From Prostheceraeus crozeri (taxonomy: Eukaryota > Platyhelminthes > Polycladida > Euryleptidae), in NCBI GenBank assembly GCA_907163375.1, contig CAJQUW010006985.1, positions 62,001 through 126,000 on the forward strand: a stretch of 64,000 nt of DNA, in the 5' to 3' direction. The notes beneath the pieces were generated by a model that saw only the letters and a list, made by a program, of their open reading frames with translations, had not been told where the DNA came from and searched no databases. Shown here piece after piece: positions 1-10,719 of this stretch; the stretch's first letter is position 1; each line of letters starts with the position of its first letter. The translations under genes and the position numbers were made by a program.

Positions 1-2870
1 TGGTCATTTTCTGTAGTTTTAGACTGCTACAGTTCGCGGGAAGAGGGGATAGAAAATTGCCGATGCTTGCAGAACGACGAAATGTTGGTCTTCTCAACAG
101 CGCGATACAGTCTGAGGACAGTTCCAATGCATGTATTGCCTACAGATATGAATGTTATCGGCGGGATTGGCTCGTTTGTCGTCTGCCTTTCCTTGGCAGA
201 CACCCGCTGCTTCGGTAGAGTGTTCTCCTCCATGTTAAAGAAGTTGCTATGCAAAGAGAGACCCTTTTTAACATCAAATGTAGTATATTACATTACTGTT
301 TTTTACAACAGGATGTAGATGGGAATACTGCGGTCAAAGTTTGAATTGGATCGTTATATTGGTCATAAATTGAACATTTTAACTTTTTGCCTGAAAATGG
401 AAACATAATTTTTGCAATATTTAAAGATTTTTTAATCTTACTACATGTAAATTACAATTTAAGATTTTTAGGTCATATTTGGTGATATTTTACGCAATTT
501 AAGTCATAAAAAATTGCCCTAATGATAATGCACACTGCGGTAGAAATTAGTGCTCAACACCCGAGCATGCTCGAACATGACACCGAGCTTTAACGAACGT
601 AGATTCGGGAGTGGTGGAAATGGAAGACCCATAGAAATCGTGCACTCTGAATTATTTAAGGACGAGAACGGGAATGCATATTGAAAACAGTGATACGTCG
701 TTGACATGACCTGTCAAGACATCGGGGACTAAAAAACCTATAAATATTAATTAGAAGCTACACTGCAGAAGCCCTCTACCAAAATTCGGCTAAAATCCTA
801 AGAAATCACAGGTCTGCTACTCCAACTCATTGACAGCTCATAAAAAAGTAGCACAATTCATTCTTTCATATTTGAGAATGAAACACAACATATTCTATGA
901 CTTTTTCAGATTTTCCATGTCTGTGCTATTTTTATAATGTCTCAGCTGCACTCAAGACACCAGGAGTTCGACGCTTTTTAGTTCCAATAATTTCCAAAGT
1001 TACATGAAATCAATTTACAATTATCGCAACTGCCAAATTTTGACTAGGTCGATGTAGGTATATATATATAGGTCGTAGATACAGTGCGGCATTTCTTAAG
1101 TCAAACTGATGAGCTTCGGTGGATAATTCACATGTAATGTGCATGTGCATGTTTTACATATTACATAAACGATGTGTTCTTCCTTTTCTAAGATTGGTGA
1201 TTTATGAATTAATAACATGAATTTTGTATTTCATAAACAAGTATTATTAATGTTAGGATACTACATCAATCAGACAAAAACAATCAATGACTTAATGATT
1301 CAACGAGCAAGTTAGGGTTCATTAGTATCTGTTTCAACTGAACCTGAAAATTTCCGATTTAGTGTACTCCTAATAGATCTGAATCTTTAGAATTGCTCTA
1401 TCGCATACCAGACTGAGACAAATGTTGTATACACAAAATTCCCCAACGGAAATTGTATACTCTGACCATTGCTTCATATCTTATTCAATTGTAGGAGCAC
1501 AGCTAGTCAAGTTAATTCAGACACTCTGTAACAGCTGCTACAGTTTCAAAACGTCTATATACGCAGATCAACACATTACCAGTGACAAACTATTCAAAAG
1601 ACGATTGAGCAAATCTCAATATGTTGCATTTTATAGAAATTTCAGAGGTGGATAAATCAATTTCATGAAACGATGTGTTGTCGACTCATGGTGCATTCAA
1701 GTCATGGTGAAGTCAAGCATGATGGGATTGGGTTTTTACTGACAATGCTATGCATGGGCACATAATTCACAAAATAACTCATGAAAATAAAGTCATTTTG
1801 AGAGCGGGCATCTAAAGGATCACATATCAATTCAACATAATTTTGCAAAGCAGTTGCCTTTGAATGATAATCAGTTTACTTTTCCTCTTAACTAAATTAT
1901 ACTAATTTAGAAATTTTGCATTATCTTTAAGACATACATGCGATGTGAAATAGCTCAGTCATCTATCACTCATACAAGACATTTGTTTTTCTTCAGTTGA
2001 TATTTCCTTTGTACGGCATTTCAAGTAATTTGCAAATGAATTAGAATTTGAATGAGCTGCTGAGTTTGCTGTAGAACGTTTTGGTACAATTTTTTTCACT
2101 TAACGCATGAGATAAATGCGGATACCAATGTAATTCAACAACAGCTTTACATCCGAATATATTTTCTGGACAACTGGGTGACTTTAGTGCGAGCGAATGC
2201 GCTCGGAAATCGTATACATGCATAACATCACTAAACGCCGTTTCCAACTGTGTCTGAACTTACACAAGATAAACGAATGTAGGGCAAATGACCCTTGACA
2301 TTTTCGAACGATATGATAATTTTCACTAAAGCCGCTTGCACATGTCAGTCTGCAAAACCCCATGTTTCTTATAACCTAGCAAGCATTATATTGGTTGACA
2401 GGAACAAATCGGCGCTATCAACAATCAAACAAATACATTCACCCACCATGGATAAAATCCTAGCGATCACTATTGTATTAATAATACCCCTGTAATTTGC
2501 AGTGCATCATGTACAGCTTTCATGTCACAGAATACGGAAAGTATACATAATCTGAGCAGGAATAGCGGTGTACAAAGCATTGGAGGCATACACTCAAGAA
2601 AATACCTACAGGTGACAAACCAATCGTGAAGTTTCACTTCTTGCGCGTATTCGTCGCCAAGCGATGGTGCTATTTGACCAGCTGTAGATTGAAAATGTTG
2701 ACAACATTACAATGAAAATAGTCTGATTAACTTAAATAGAATACCAAAAGCTATAAATCAAAAACGTAGTTCAGCAATAAATAACGTATCGCACACGACT
2801 TTTCAAAAACAAATGTCTTTTTCAAGATCAACTATTGAAAGAATTATATCATTTAAGAATACCGGTGCAG
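1..2870. other. Gene-free AT-rich stretch
   Basis: I see no supported gene, RNA or mobile element here. Short open frames exist on both strands but none matches a family or carries convincing splice sites. A minus-strand open frame at 27-254 is richer in GC than its surroundings and is listed among the rejected items. Confidence 0.5.
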
Positions 2871-3560
2871 CCACAGAATTAGATTGTTTAACTCTTTCAG
2901 TTTACTGGAAGTGAAGACTAATTCAAAACGATGGCACATGCTGGAGTTAGTAAGTGGGCAAAAGGAATTCGTAATGCCTAACAGAGATAGGAAGAACAGT
3001 CGTGTGTCGCACGCGGATTGCTGTGAATTCCTCAAAAATGCTTCGAAAGCCACGATTCCTTCAGACTCGAAGAATTCAGATTATTGCGCACAAGTTTTCT
3101 CGTTAATATTGATCCGTCAGATTCTTTGTTTAGAAGTTGGCAGGCGTGAGAAATTTCATTCACTCCATCTCTTCGTAGGATTTATCAATGAATGGTGAAC
3201 AGGTCTCCGTGGCACAGTGGTTAAGTGCTTGGCCTTGCGATCTTTTGGTCTAGAGGTCGAGCCCCGAAGGTGTCATTGGAAGTTGGCAGGAAGGGCATCC
3301 GGACTAAAAGTACTACAAAGCTCCACAAGTCTGACTATGTCATTTTTTTTTCAAAAAGGTGCTGCGACAGCGAAGTGTGACGAACGAAGAACTCGATGTG
3401 TATGACCCGCACGCCACTGGCTGGTGTCTGAGCCTCACTCATTGTTTGACTGCAGATCGTGTGTGGTGTGTGCCATTTCATTATTTAGCGCATACGAGAT
3501 GACTCTGCCCTTCTAGGAAACGACGACTGATGAACGAGCTGTCGAACTCGGTGGGTGTTG
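2871..3560 (+). repeat. Dispersed repeat A, copy 1 (split by a SINE)
   Basis: This is one of three related, diverged copies; the others are at 17691-17960 and 58671-59215. All begin near CCACAGAATTA, followed by a block containing GGCACATGC and then GTCGTGYGTCGC with GCGGATTGCT. The 3' part (GCCACTGG, then GTGYGCCATTTC) is shared with the third copy. A tRNA-derived SINE interrupts this copy at about 3196-3410. I see no coding capacity and no clear terminal repeats, so the family is not assigned. Confidence 0.6.
3196..3410 (+). mobile_element. tRNA-derived SINE
   Basis: The head resembles a tRNA with RNA polymerase III promoter boxes: an A-box-like stretch (GGCACAGTGGTTAAGTGC) and a B-box-like stretch (GGTCTAGAGGTCGAGCCCC). 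The body contains GGCAGGAAGGGCATCCGGAC followed by TAAAAGTAC, which recurs at 58306-58360 and about 34528-34565. A run of T follows. These three bodies indicate one SINE family. The copy sits inside dispersed repeat A, so it is younger than that repeat. Confidence 0.65.
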
Positions 3561-4648
3561 CACTACACGTTCTCTCTCCATTTCTTTTTCCGGGTGGACA
3601 TAAAATTACTTCATTTTTCTTCTCCTCCAGGTATATTTCGCCTTACATCTGTATTAGCATTCAAACTGAAGATGCAACAGTGAAACATCGAGGCTTGTGG
3701 CTCCTGGGAGACGTTCTTTAAGCTTGCACCCACCGGGTGCATCTGCTCAAATTTAAAACGCAACTTCTAAAAATACAGCTGCCCATTTTTCTGCAGTGGA
3801 GATTCAGTATTGGTTTCTTTCAAGTAAGTGTTTATGCAGAATTTCAAATCTGCTACTTCCAATCAGCAATTTAGATAGAACAATATCATAGCTCCGGCAA
3901 AAGGTAGAGAAATAGATTCAGCAGACGAAATTTTCTAATGATCAGTAGTAAGGTGCTGTCATATCATGCAGCACAATGTAGTATTTCACTCGTGTCATAG
4001 AAAATCTTCTATATTTTCATGAATTTTGAAAACACAATTCGATCTTTTTAATTTTCTTAATCATAGACAAGAAGTTGATATAACAAACTCAGAACTTTAC
4101 ACAGAAGCACATTGATCTGCATTGACATGCAAATTTACCTATCCAAATATTGAATTCGAAAATGTCATCAAATCGCGAAATTACAAATCAGTCAAATTAT
4201 CATGCTCGTGTTTCCATGTTAATAATTCATAACATTTGTTCACTTATTCAACGCTTTCATTAAAGACATCAGTTTGATGAGATCACTTACTTCGACGCGC
4301 GTGAAAATCATATATTACTATCACAAATTATTCGTTAACATCGTAGAATTGTACTGTTTCTCGATGAGGAATGACTGATTCAAGCATGAACTTGAAAGTC
4401 ATACACATCTACATAAGTGAAATTCTATGAATTTGTCTCATTCTAGATGCCACTTTGGGAAAGTATCATTGCATGAATGAAAGTCATAGAACCTCAAGAG
4501 TTTAACAAGAGGATGATACTTATGTCTCTAGATGAACACACGCGGTCATACTGCTGAAAATATAATGCGCTATGAGGGCTCTTCGGCTCATTAAAGTAAT
4601 TTCATGCTTGAAATTACGGAAATCACGGAAAAAGTTTGATCTCTTGCA
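3561..4648. other. Gene-free stretch
   Basis: AT-rich DNA with no open frame, repeat or motif that I can support. Confidence 0.5.
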
Positions 4649-5153
4649 AATTTTGTAAATGAAAAGTGAGGCCACAGTTGTTGAACTTTCATTACACGAC
4701 ATGTTTCTGCCAGCTCTCTTTCAGATGCAACGCTGGACTGACAGGCATTGTACAAAATCGACACTTTACGAAATGGAAAGCACAATTGACATAAGGCATA
4801 TTACACTGAACCACAGAACAGGCAAATGTAATCAGAAAATCAGTAAAGACACAATGACGGTAACATGACGATGACAGGCTTATTGAAGTTTGTCACTGAC
4901 ACCCGGATGAAATGATGAAAAGCAAGATAACAACAGACTCAATGTAATACTGAAGTGGACAGTTTGAATACAAATTTTAAATATAAGTGAAAATCAACAT
5001 AAGATAAAGTTGTAGAAAAAGGAGTTAAACGGGAAACGTGAAGTGAAAGGAATAAATAAATAGATACTGAAAAATAACGATTAAAAAAGGAAATTTTACG
5101 ATGTTACACAAATATCTAAAATCATACAAAAAAATTACCAGGGCAAAAGCAAA

Positions 5154-5766
5154 TCAATGATGTGTTCTTTTTTTAACATACAAATCTGGACAAAGTCGCT
5201 TTATGGACAAGGTTTGCAAAATTCGTAAGAGGTAACGCCACTTACATGAGAACAAAACTTTGAAGTCTTCCTGAGCATCTCCCTGTGAACAGTCACTAAT
5301 CTGTAGATGTTTCGTAATGGCGCTTCTTGGAATGCGAGTAGATCGGAGCGGACAACGACTATCATGCGATAGCCATTTAAGAACGTGCTCACGTATGCGA
5401 TCACTCAGACGTCTTTCGGTAGGACCAATATGCTTGCAACCACAAGTACACGCAAAGGAATATATCACGGTATGTTGGGCCGTTGCCGGAAGCTTATCTT
5501 TGGGAGATGCAGCACGAATCTTTACAGCTTGAAGTGACCACTGGCTTAGTTGCGTTGAAAAGGCGAAAACTCTGACAGACAAATCACTTGAAAAATGAAG
5601 CAGCCTTGTCACCTATGAAAGGGATACGTATAAAGATTGGCTTTTTTTCGGGGCCAAACAACTCAGGTTTTCTTTCAGAACCACATGACATGCATCGATC
5701 GATGGAAAAAGGTGGATTATCATTTTCCAATAAAGTGCGTCGCAAAATACACAGCTCCTGACGCAA
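5154..5766 (-). pseudogene. Penelope-like GIY-YIG endonuclease region (fossil)
   Basis: The minus strand shows a linker with IPFIGDKAASFFK, then a GIY-YIG-type endonuclease module recognisable by SFACTCGCKHIG, followed by TERRLSDRIREH. This cysteine-containing variant is typical of Penelope-like elements, where the nuclease follows the reverse transcriptase and nicks the target DNA. The region is broken and not expected to be functional. It belongs to the same remnant as the reverse transcriptase piece at 7464-7790. Confidence 0.75.
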
Positions 5767-5830
5767 ACTATCATTAGAGCAAATACGATGTGCTCGAGTA
5801 GTTACGCATCGTATTAGACCAATCTTATAC

Positions 5831-7455
5831 TAGACCCCTACGCCGATATATTTTTCATCGGCGGCGGCGTTTTCGGCGTACATCTGTTGAGTTCATGAGA
5901 ATAGAAGTTGAATATCTCCTTAGTATCTAAGTATAGGCCTATTCTTCGCTTAATCGAAAAAACGGAAAGTCTAAATCTCATTACTAATTAAAATTAGTAT
6001 AGACGAATTCGGTAAATATTCACCATCTTAAAATGTTGTGATGCATATAGCCTACCCAGTCGGCACAATTCACGGAAGTTGCTTTTTTATCAACTAGGGG
6101 TTCTTAATCAAACAGCAATTGTAATTTTTGTGTAATTAACAGAAAGACGACACCCTTATATAAAGCTGAGTAACCGATGAATTATTTGTATGACATCATG
6201 GCTTCATTACTGTACAGTACATGGTTGTGCATTAAAATTGCATCACGTGATCAAAAACTTTGAAATCAATTTCTATGCAAGCTTGTGTATCAGTGGCAGA
6301 TTGATTATTGCTTTGCACCGATTTCTAGGCTGTGGATGACTTCTATTGTCATAAAATGCAAGTCTTCATCTATTATAAATGCTTGAGTTCAAACTTTCTA
6401 AATTTGAATGAACATACATCGGTTCTGCTTGTTTGCCACTATTCAGTGCATACTGAGAATTCTACAATGACTGACACGCCAAATGAAGTCAGGGCAAAGA
6501 TTATAGCTTTGTAGGAACATGCAGACAAAAGCACAAGACAGATAGCGGATGATCTGGGCTTCGTACAATCAACCTATCCAGGATTATTAAGCGATACCGA
6601 GAAACAGGCTCACATCAGAGTGACCGAGAACTGTGTCATCGTCCACGAAAGACTAACGAGCGTGACGACAGAGCTCTTCTGCGTATCTCAGTCAAAGAGC
6701 CGCACGCCTCTTCATTGGAAATCGCTAATGAGTTGAGAGAACACTTTGATATCGATATTGACTCATCGACAGTTCGACGTCGTCTATTGGAAAACGATAG
6801 ACCAGCTTATCGACCGTTAAAGGCGCAGGTTCTTACTGACACCATGAAGAGGAAAAGACTTGACTGGTGCAAGGAACATAGGCATTGGACTGCTGAAGAT
6901 TGGAGCAAAGTCATCTTCAGTGATGAAAGCTCTTTCGAACTTCAACCACCCTCGTCCCAATTCGTGCGTCGCAATCGTGGTCAAGCTCCAACTGAAGATC
7001 ATTTTCTGCAAGCATTTCGTCATCCAATAAAGGTCATGCTGTGGTCCTGCATATCAGTCCATGGCCCAGGTCGAGTTCATGTGGTTGAAGGCTCAATGAA
7101 TTCCAACCAAAATAAGGAGGTGATTTCTCATTGTGTAGTGCCTCAAATAATACACGTAATATACATGTACAATGTACATCCTACACTTGAATTCTAGCTA
7201 AGTGAAAATGTTATAGCTTGACCGATCGATGCCCACACAGGCTTATTCACCGACAACTTTGTTCCTGTCAGAATGTAGGTCTACTCTCTTGGTTGTACTC
7301 AACTAGAAAGTATACTTGGACTTTTCCTCATGAACAAACGATATTTTCCTATGTTCCAATTAGAAATGCAGTGGAGACAGTTAATCCATAGAATAAAACG
7401 AAAAATGTCTCCGTCGGCGCGACGCCGAAGAAGTGACCGGCGGCGCAGGGTTCTA
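5831..7455. mobile_element. DNA transposon with 8-bp target duplication, hAT-like
   Basis: The element interrupts the Penelope-like remnant and is bounded by a perfect 8-bp direct repeat, TCTTATAC (5823-5830 and 7456-7463). Its ends are imperfect inverted repeats: TAGACCCCTACGCCG on the left and the complement of TAGAACCCTGCGCCG on the right. GC-rich CGGCG runs lie just inside both ends. An 8-bp duplication and a TAG start suggest hAT, but P or Zisupton elements are not excluded. No transposase of its own is visible; the only coding trace is a decayed Tc1 gene at 6467-7110, which suggests nesting. Confidence 0.65.
6467..7110 (+). pseudogene. Tc1-like transposase fragment
   Basis: The N-terminus (MTDTPNEVRAKIIAL) runs into a TAG stop at 6512-6514. 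The frame then shifts through the first helix-turn-helix region. From 6715 the frame is open through STVRRRLLENDRPAYRP and the first catalytic block VIFSDESSFELQ, then KVMLWSCISVHGPGRVHVVEG. Similarity ends near 7110. The part with the second aspartate and the glutamate is absent, so this copy cannot code for an active enzyme. It lies inside the 8-bp-duplication element at 5831-7455. Confidence 0.8.
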
Positions 7456-7463
7456 TCTTATAC

Positions 7464-7790
7464 GACCGCAGGAAAAAAAGATGAAAAAATTAGTGTATAG
7501 CCCTGCCCACGTACCCTTACGGTGTACAGATGTCATTACAGATCCATCACGACGTCGAAAACACTCTACATCAAGAAAAGTGATGCTACTTTTCGACTCA
7601 CATTCACAAATAAATTCAATTGATGAATGTACCTCATTAAACATGAGTAAAAACTCGTGATCATTTACATCCTGATCTAAAATGATAAAAATATCGTCAA
7701 CATATCGGGCACAATATTTACAATTAATCTCAATGTGTGAAGATAATTTGAATTCAAGATATTCATCAAAAAGCTTATCATCCGAGTGTC
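7464..7790 (-). pseudogene. Penelope-like reverse transcriptase fragment (fossil)
   Basis: On the minus strand the sequence shows CARYVDDIFIIL, the catalytic YVDD block, then EVHSSIEFICECES, ITFLDVECFRRRDGSV and TSVHRKGTWAGLYTNF. These are the palm and thumb motifs characteristic of Penelope-like reverse transcriptases. The upstream finger domain is missing and the coding region is interrupted by the insertion at 5831-7455. The rest of the element continues at 5154-5822. Confidence 0.85.
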
Positions 7791-8146
7791 AGTCATCAGA
7801 AATCATCATGATTAAAAGGTCAGTGGTCAAAAATTATCCGAGTGTCAGTGATTAACTTCAATAAGCCTGTCATCGTCATGTTACCGTGATTGTGTCTTTA
7901 TTGATTTGTTCTGTGGTTCAGTGTAGTATGCCTTTTGTCAATTGTGATTTCGATTCCGTAAAGTGAGAATTTCGTACAATGCCTGTCTGTCCAGCGTTGC
8001 ACCTGAAAGAGAGCTGGCCGAAAAATGTCGTGCAATAAAAGTTCAAAATTGTGACCTTGTATTTCATTCACAAAATAACTTCATGCTGTTGACCATACAC
8101 AATACATTTGCAAATTAGAGAGTAAAGAACTTTGATGATGACGTAC

Positions 8147-8494
8147 CTTACGAGGCTGTTGAGACCAGGCCAAATGGCTAAAATGTGAATCCACAGAGAC
8201 ACCAACAATAGAGGTATTCATGGCTTCGAACTCGCCAATTCTGTCACTAAAAGCTATCAATTCTGTCGGACAGACGAAAGTGAAATCAAGCGGATAGAAC
8301 AACATAATGAGGTATCGGCCTTTAAAATCATCCAGATTCATTGACTGGAAGCCATTTCCAACCACTGCTTGTCCCTTAAAAGCTGGTGCAGGCGATAAAA
8401 CTTGAGCAGCTGCAATTGATGTTGTAGTAGTGAATGTGCGGTTCTCAAACGCGCGACCAGCAGTGATGAGAGGAGTGATGAGCCGACGGAACAT
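8147..8494 (-). CDS. PRDX3: Mitochondrial 2-Cys peroxiredoxin, first coding exon
   Basis: This exon encodes residues 1-116 of a thiol peroxidase that reduces hydrogen peroxide and is recharged by thioredoxin. Residues 1-28 ([20 protein letters not shown] and on) are basic, hydroxylated and free of acidic clusters, like a mitochondrial presequence. [10 protein letters not shown] starts the mature fold, and [19 protein letters not shown] carries the peroxidatic cysteine, Cys75, and the active-site threonine. [14 protein letters not shown] is also family-typical. The exon ends CGTAAG followed by the donor GTACGT, in phase 0. The usual continuation (GGLG, the RGLF arginine, the resolving cysteine in GEVCPANW) was not found at 1-8146, so later exons lie off the left edge or the copy is incomplete. 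The Penelope-like remnant begins 74 bp after the donor. Identity is secure; completeness is not. Confidence 0.9.
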
Positions 8495-8814
8495 CTACAG
8501 AGAAAGTTCATATTTCAATCATAGAGTAGGGATATATAGGTAGACTGTCGACTCAAAAAAGTATCTGTATACAGTGAAAATTTTTATATGAAAAGATTCA
8601 GTTTCTTGCGAAAATTACGTTCCCGTGGTCCAAAAGATTACTTGAGCAGTTTTAAAAAAGTCAAAATTTTACCAATTTATTTACTACCGAGATGACGCCC
8701 CTATATACATGTATGTACAGTCCGTTTCATAAAAAGTGGATCATCCTAAAATTTGACTAAATAAGACATAAGTATGATACAGAAAGCATGTTTCATGTTA
8801 TTTCATGTCTCTAA
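8495..8814. other. Upstream region of the peroxiredoxin exon
   Basis: This short non-coding stretch separates the peroxiredoxin start codon from the DD41D transposon. It should contain the 5' untranslated region or promoter of the peroxiredoxin gene, but I see no clear TATA box or initiator motif that I can defend. Confidence 0.3.
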
Positions 8815-8816
8815 TA

Positions 8817-9203
8817 CAGGGTGAGTAAAAAGTAACGCCCGATTTCAGCTACCTGATTTAATATGCAAATACTGATGTCTCTCTTATCTTTTATCGCATA
8901 TCCCCGGTGAAATCATGAAATTTTTGAGTGCAAAGTAAGAAGGTCTACTTTAATAAAATTTATTTTCAGAAAGATGAAAAGATTGTCTACTAAAAGTGTT
9001 CAAACTGTTCGCCGTTGTGCTCGATACACAGTTCCAGTCGAGTAACAACACTTCGGCACACTTTCTCGCACATTTCAATACTAATTGTTCTCATCTGGTT
9101 GGTAATGACATCTCGAAGTTCAGGTAGTGTACGAGGCCTCCTTGAATAAACGAGATCTTTTAAAACTCCCCACATGAAAAAATCCATGAGAGTTAAATCA
9201 GGT
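8817..9203 (-). repeat. Inverted copy of the DD41D element's right end
   Basis: The segment is the reverse complement of 10273-10659, including the terminal inverted repeat, the 3' untranslated region and the C-terminal coding sequence from DLTLMDFFMWG to the stop. One difference was seen: A at 9190 where the complement predicts G, changing Pro to Leu. The junction with the original left terminus shares CAGG with it, which hints at microhomology-mediated joining. Confidence 0.9.
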
Positions 9204-9442
9204 AAATGTAAAAAGTAATGCCCGATCTTTGCACAGTAATCTGACTTGAGAGTCAGTGACAATGTTGAATTGGAAATCGACCCTGCGCGTGCAAGTTTTA
9301 GGCTCTCTAGGTGCAAGCACGCGTGTGTGTCTTCCAATCGATTCTTCAATGTGAACAGCTTTCGGTCAGACTTTCTCTTCAGCTATAAAATTGATATGGT
9401 TAAGAACGAAATTTTATTGTCGCTTTTCCTTGCCTTGCTATA

Positions 9443-10486
9443 ATGGCTGTGCGACTTACTACAGAGCAACGAGTAGCTGCTGTGAAATTTTTCTACTTGT
9501 CTAATGAAAATGCTGCCGAAGCAAGCAGACGACTCAGTCAAGAATTTAACATTCCTCCTGTGCAAGGTCGCAACCTCAGATCCATCGTCAATAAATTTGA
9601 ACTTACTGGTTCTGTGGCAGACGCGCATCGTTCAGGAAGGCCCATCTCTGCCACCTCAGACGAAAAACACGATCAACCGCTTGCAAGTCTTCAACGCAGC
9701 CCTCAGAAGTCCACTAGGAGATTATCTTTAGAGTTAGGAATATGTCAAAAAAGTGTCGTGAGCTTACTAAGAAAGAACGGATTCCGACCATACAAGCCCC
9801 GATTGGTTCACGCCCTCTACGACGGAGATGCAAACAGACGCCTTCAGTATGCTGAAGGTTTCCTCACCCTTTTACGACAGGACGAATCTCTTCTCGACCG
9901 GATATGGTGGTCCGATGAGGCCACTTTTAAACTAAATGGCCATATCAACAAGCACAATTGTGTGTATTGGGCGACAGACAATCCTTATATGACGATTGAG
10001 CAGGAGGTAAATCTGCCAGGAGTAACTGTTTGGGCAGCCATATCTTCCCGAGGAATTATCGGACCATTCTTCTTTGACCATGCTGTGAATGGAAGTAACT
10101 ACCAGGACATGTTAAACGAACAATTCCATCCTTTAGTGCAAGATCAACAATTTTACTTCCAACAGGATGGCGCCCCAGCGCACTATGCTACACGTGTTCG
10201 TGAATGGTTAGACAACAACTTCACAGGAAAATGGATAGGACGACGAGGCCCTATTGAATTCCCAGGCAGATCACCTGATTTAACTCCCATGGATTTTTTC
10301 ATGTGGGGAGTTTTAAAAGATCTCGTTTATTCAAGGAGGCCTCGTACACTACCTGAACTTCGAGATGTCATTACCAACCAGATGAGAACAATTAGTATTG
10401 AAATGTGCGAGAAAGTGTGCCGAAGTGTTGTTACTCGACTGGAACTGTGTATCGAGCACAACGGCGAACAGTTTGAACACTTTTAG
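9443..10486 (+). CDS. DD41D Tc1/mariner-superfamily transposase, full length
   Basis: An uninterrupted 347-residue transposase. Residues 1-60 (AVRLTTEQRVAAVKFFYL and on) match the DUF4817-type N-terminal helix-turn-helix common in arthropod elements. A second DNA-binding part follows at about 75-115. The catalytic core has the first aspartate in WWSDEATFKLNG and the second in FQQDGAPAHYATRV. The third is in RSPDLTPMDFFMWG, 41 residues after the second by my count, giving DD41D. No stop or frameshift is visible, so the protein could be active. The start ATG is the first in frame. The 3' end of the gene is duplicated in inverted orientation at the element's left end. Confidence 0.9.
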   Translation: MAVRLTTEQRVAAVKFFYLSNENAAEASRRLSQEFNIPPVQGRNLRSIVNKFELTGSVADAHRSGRPISATSDEKHDQPLASLQRSPQKSTRRLSLELGICQKSVVSLLRKNGFRPYKPRLVHALYDGDANRRLQYAEGFLTLLRQDESLLDRIWWSDEATFKLNGHINKHNCVYWATDNPYMTIEQEVNLPGVTVWAAISSRGIIGPFFFDHAVNGSNYQDMLNEQFHPLVQDQQFYFQQDGAPAHYATRVREWLDNNFTGKWIGRRGPIEFPGRSPDLTPMDFFMWGVLKDLVYSRRPRTLPELRDVITNQMRTISIEMCEKVCRSVVTRLELCIEHNGEQFEHF

Positions 10487-10719
10487 TAGACAATCTTTTC
10501 ATCTTTCTGAAAATAAATTTTATTAAAGTAGACCTTCTTACTTTGCACTCAAAAATTTCATGATTTCACCGGGGATATGCGATAAAAGATAAGAGAGACA
10601 TCAGTATTTGCATATTAAATCAGGTAGCTGAAATCGGGCGTTACTTTTTACTCACCCTGTATATTTAAATGTCCTTATATAATCTGATAAGCTATGATAC
10701 AGTAACGGTTCTCAAGAAG

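Larger units (their letters stand above)
4649..8072 (-). mobile_element. Penelope-like retroelement remnant with inverted ends
   Basis: A decayed Penelope-like element read on the minus strand. It keeps part of a reverse transcriptase (7464-7790, with RYVDD) and a GIY-YIG endonuclease region (5154-5766), in the order expected for the family. The flanks 4649-4915 and 7800-8072 are diverged inverted copies of each other, about 260 bp long. Inverted partial terminal repeats are known in Penelope elements. The element is 5'-truncated and broken in several places. It is split by a later insertion at 5831-7455. It ends 74 bp from the peroxiredoxin splice donor, so it probably lies in that gene's first intron. 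Confidence 0.75.
8817..10659 (+). mobile_element. DD41D Tc1/mariner-superfamily transposon with inverted right-end duplication
   Basis: The outer ends are CAGGGTGAGTAAAAAG and its complement, each flanked by a TA target duplication (8815-8816 and 10660-10661). The left 387 bp (8817-9203) is an inverted copy of the right end (10273-10659) with a single mismatch seen at 9190. It includes an inverted copy of the last 66 or so transposase codons. Just inside, from 9199, lies a second, diverged left terminus (GTAAAAAGTAATGCCCG) that would be the original left end of a 1.46-kb element. An AATAAA follows the gene at 10511. The near identity of the arms suggests a recent rearrangement. Confidence 0.85.

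Noticed and set aside
27-254. Minus-strand open frame, GC-richer than its surroundings, beginning MHSNFFNMEENTLPKQRVSA
   Set aside because: It matches no family I know and has no convincing splice sites or neighbours. It could be a real exon but cannot be supported.
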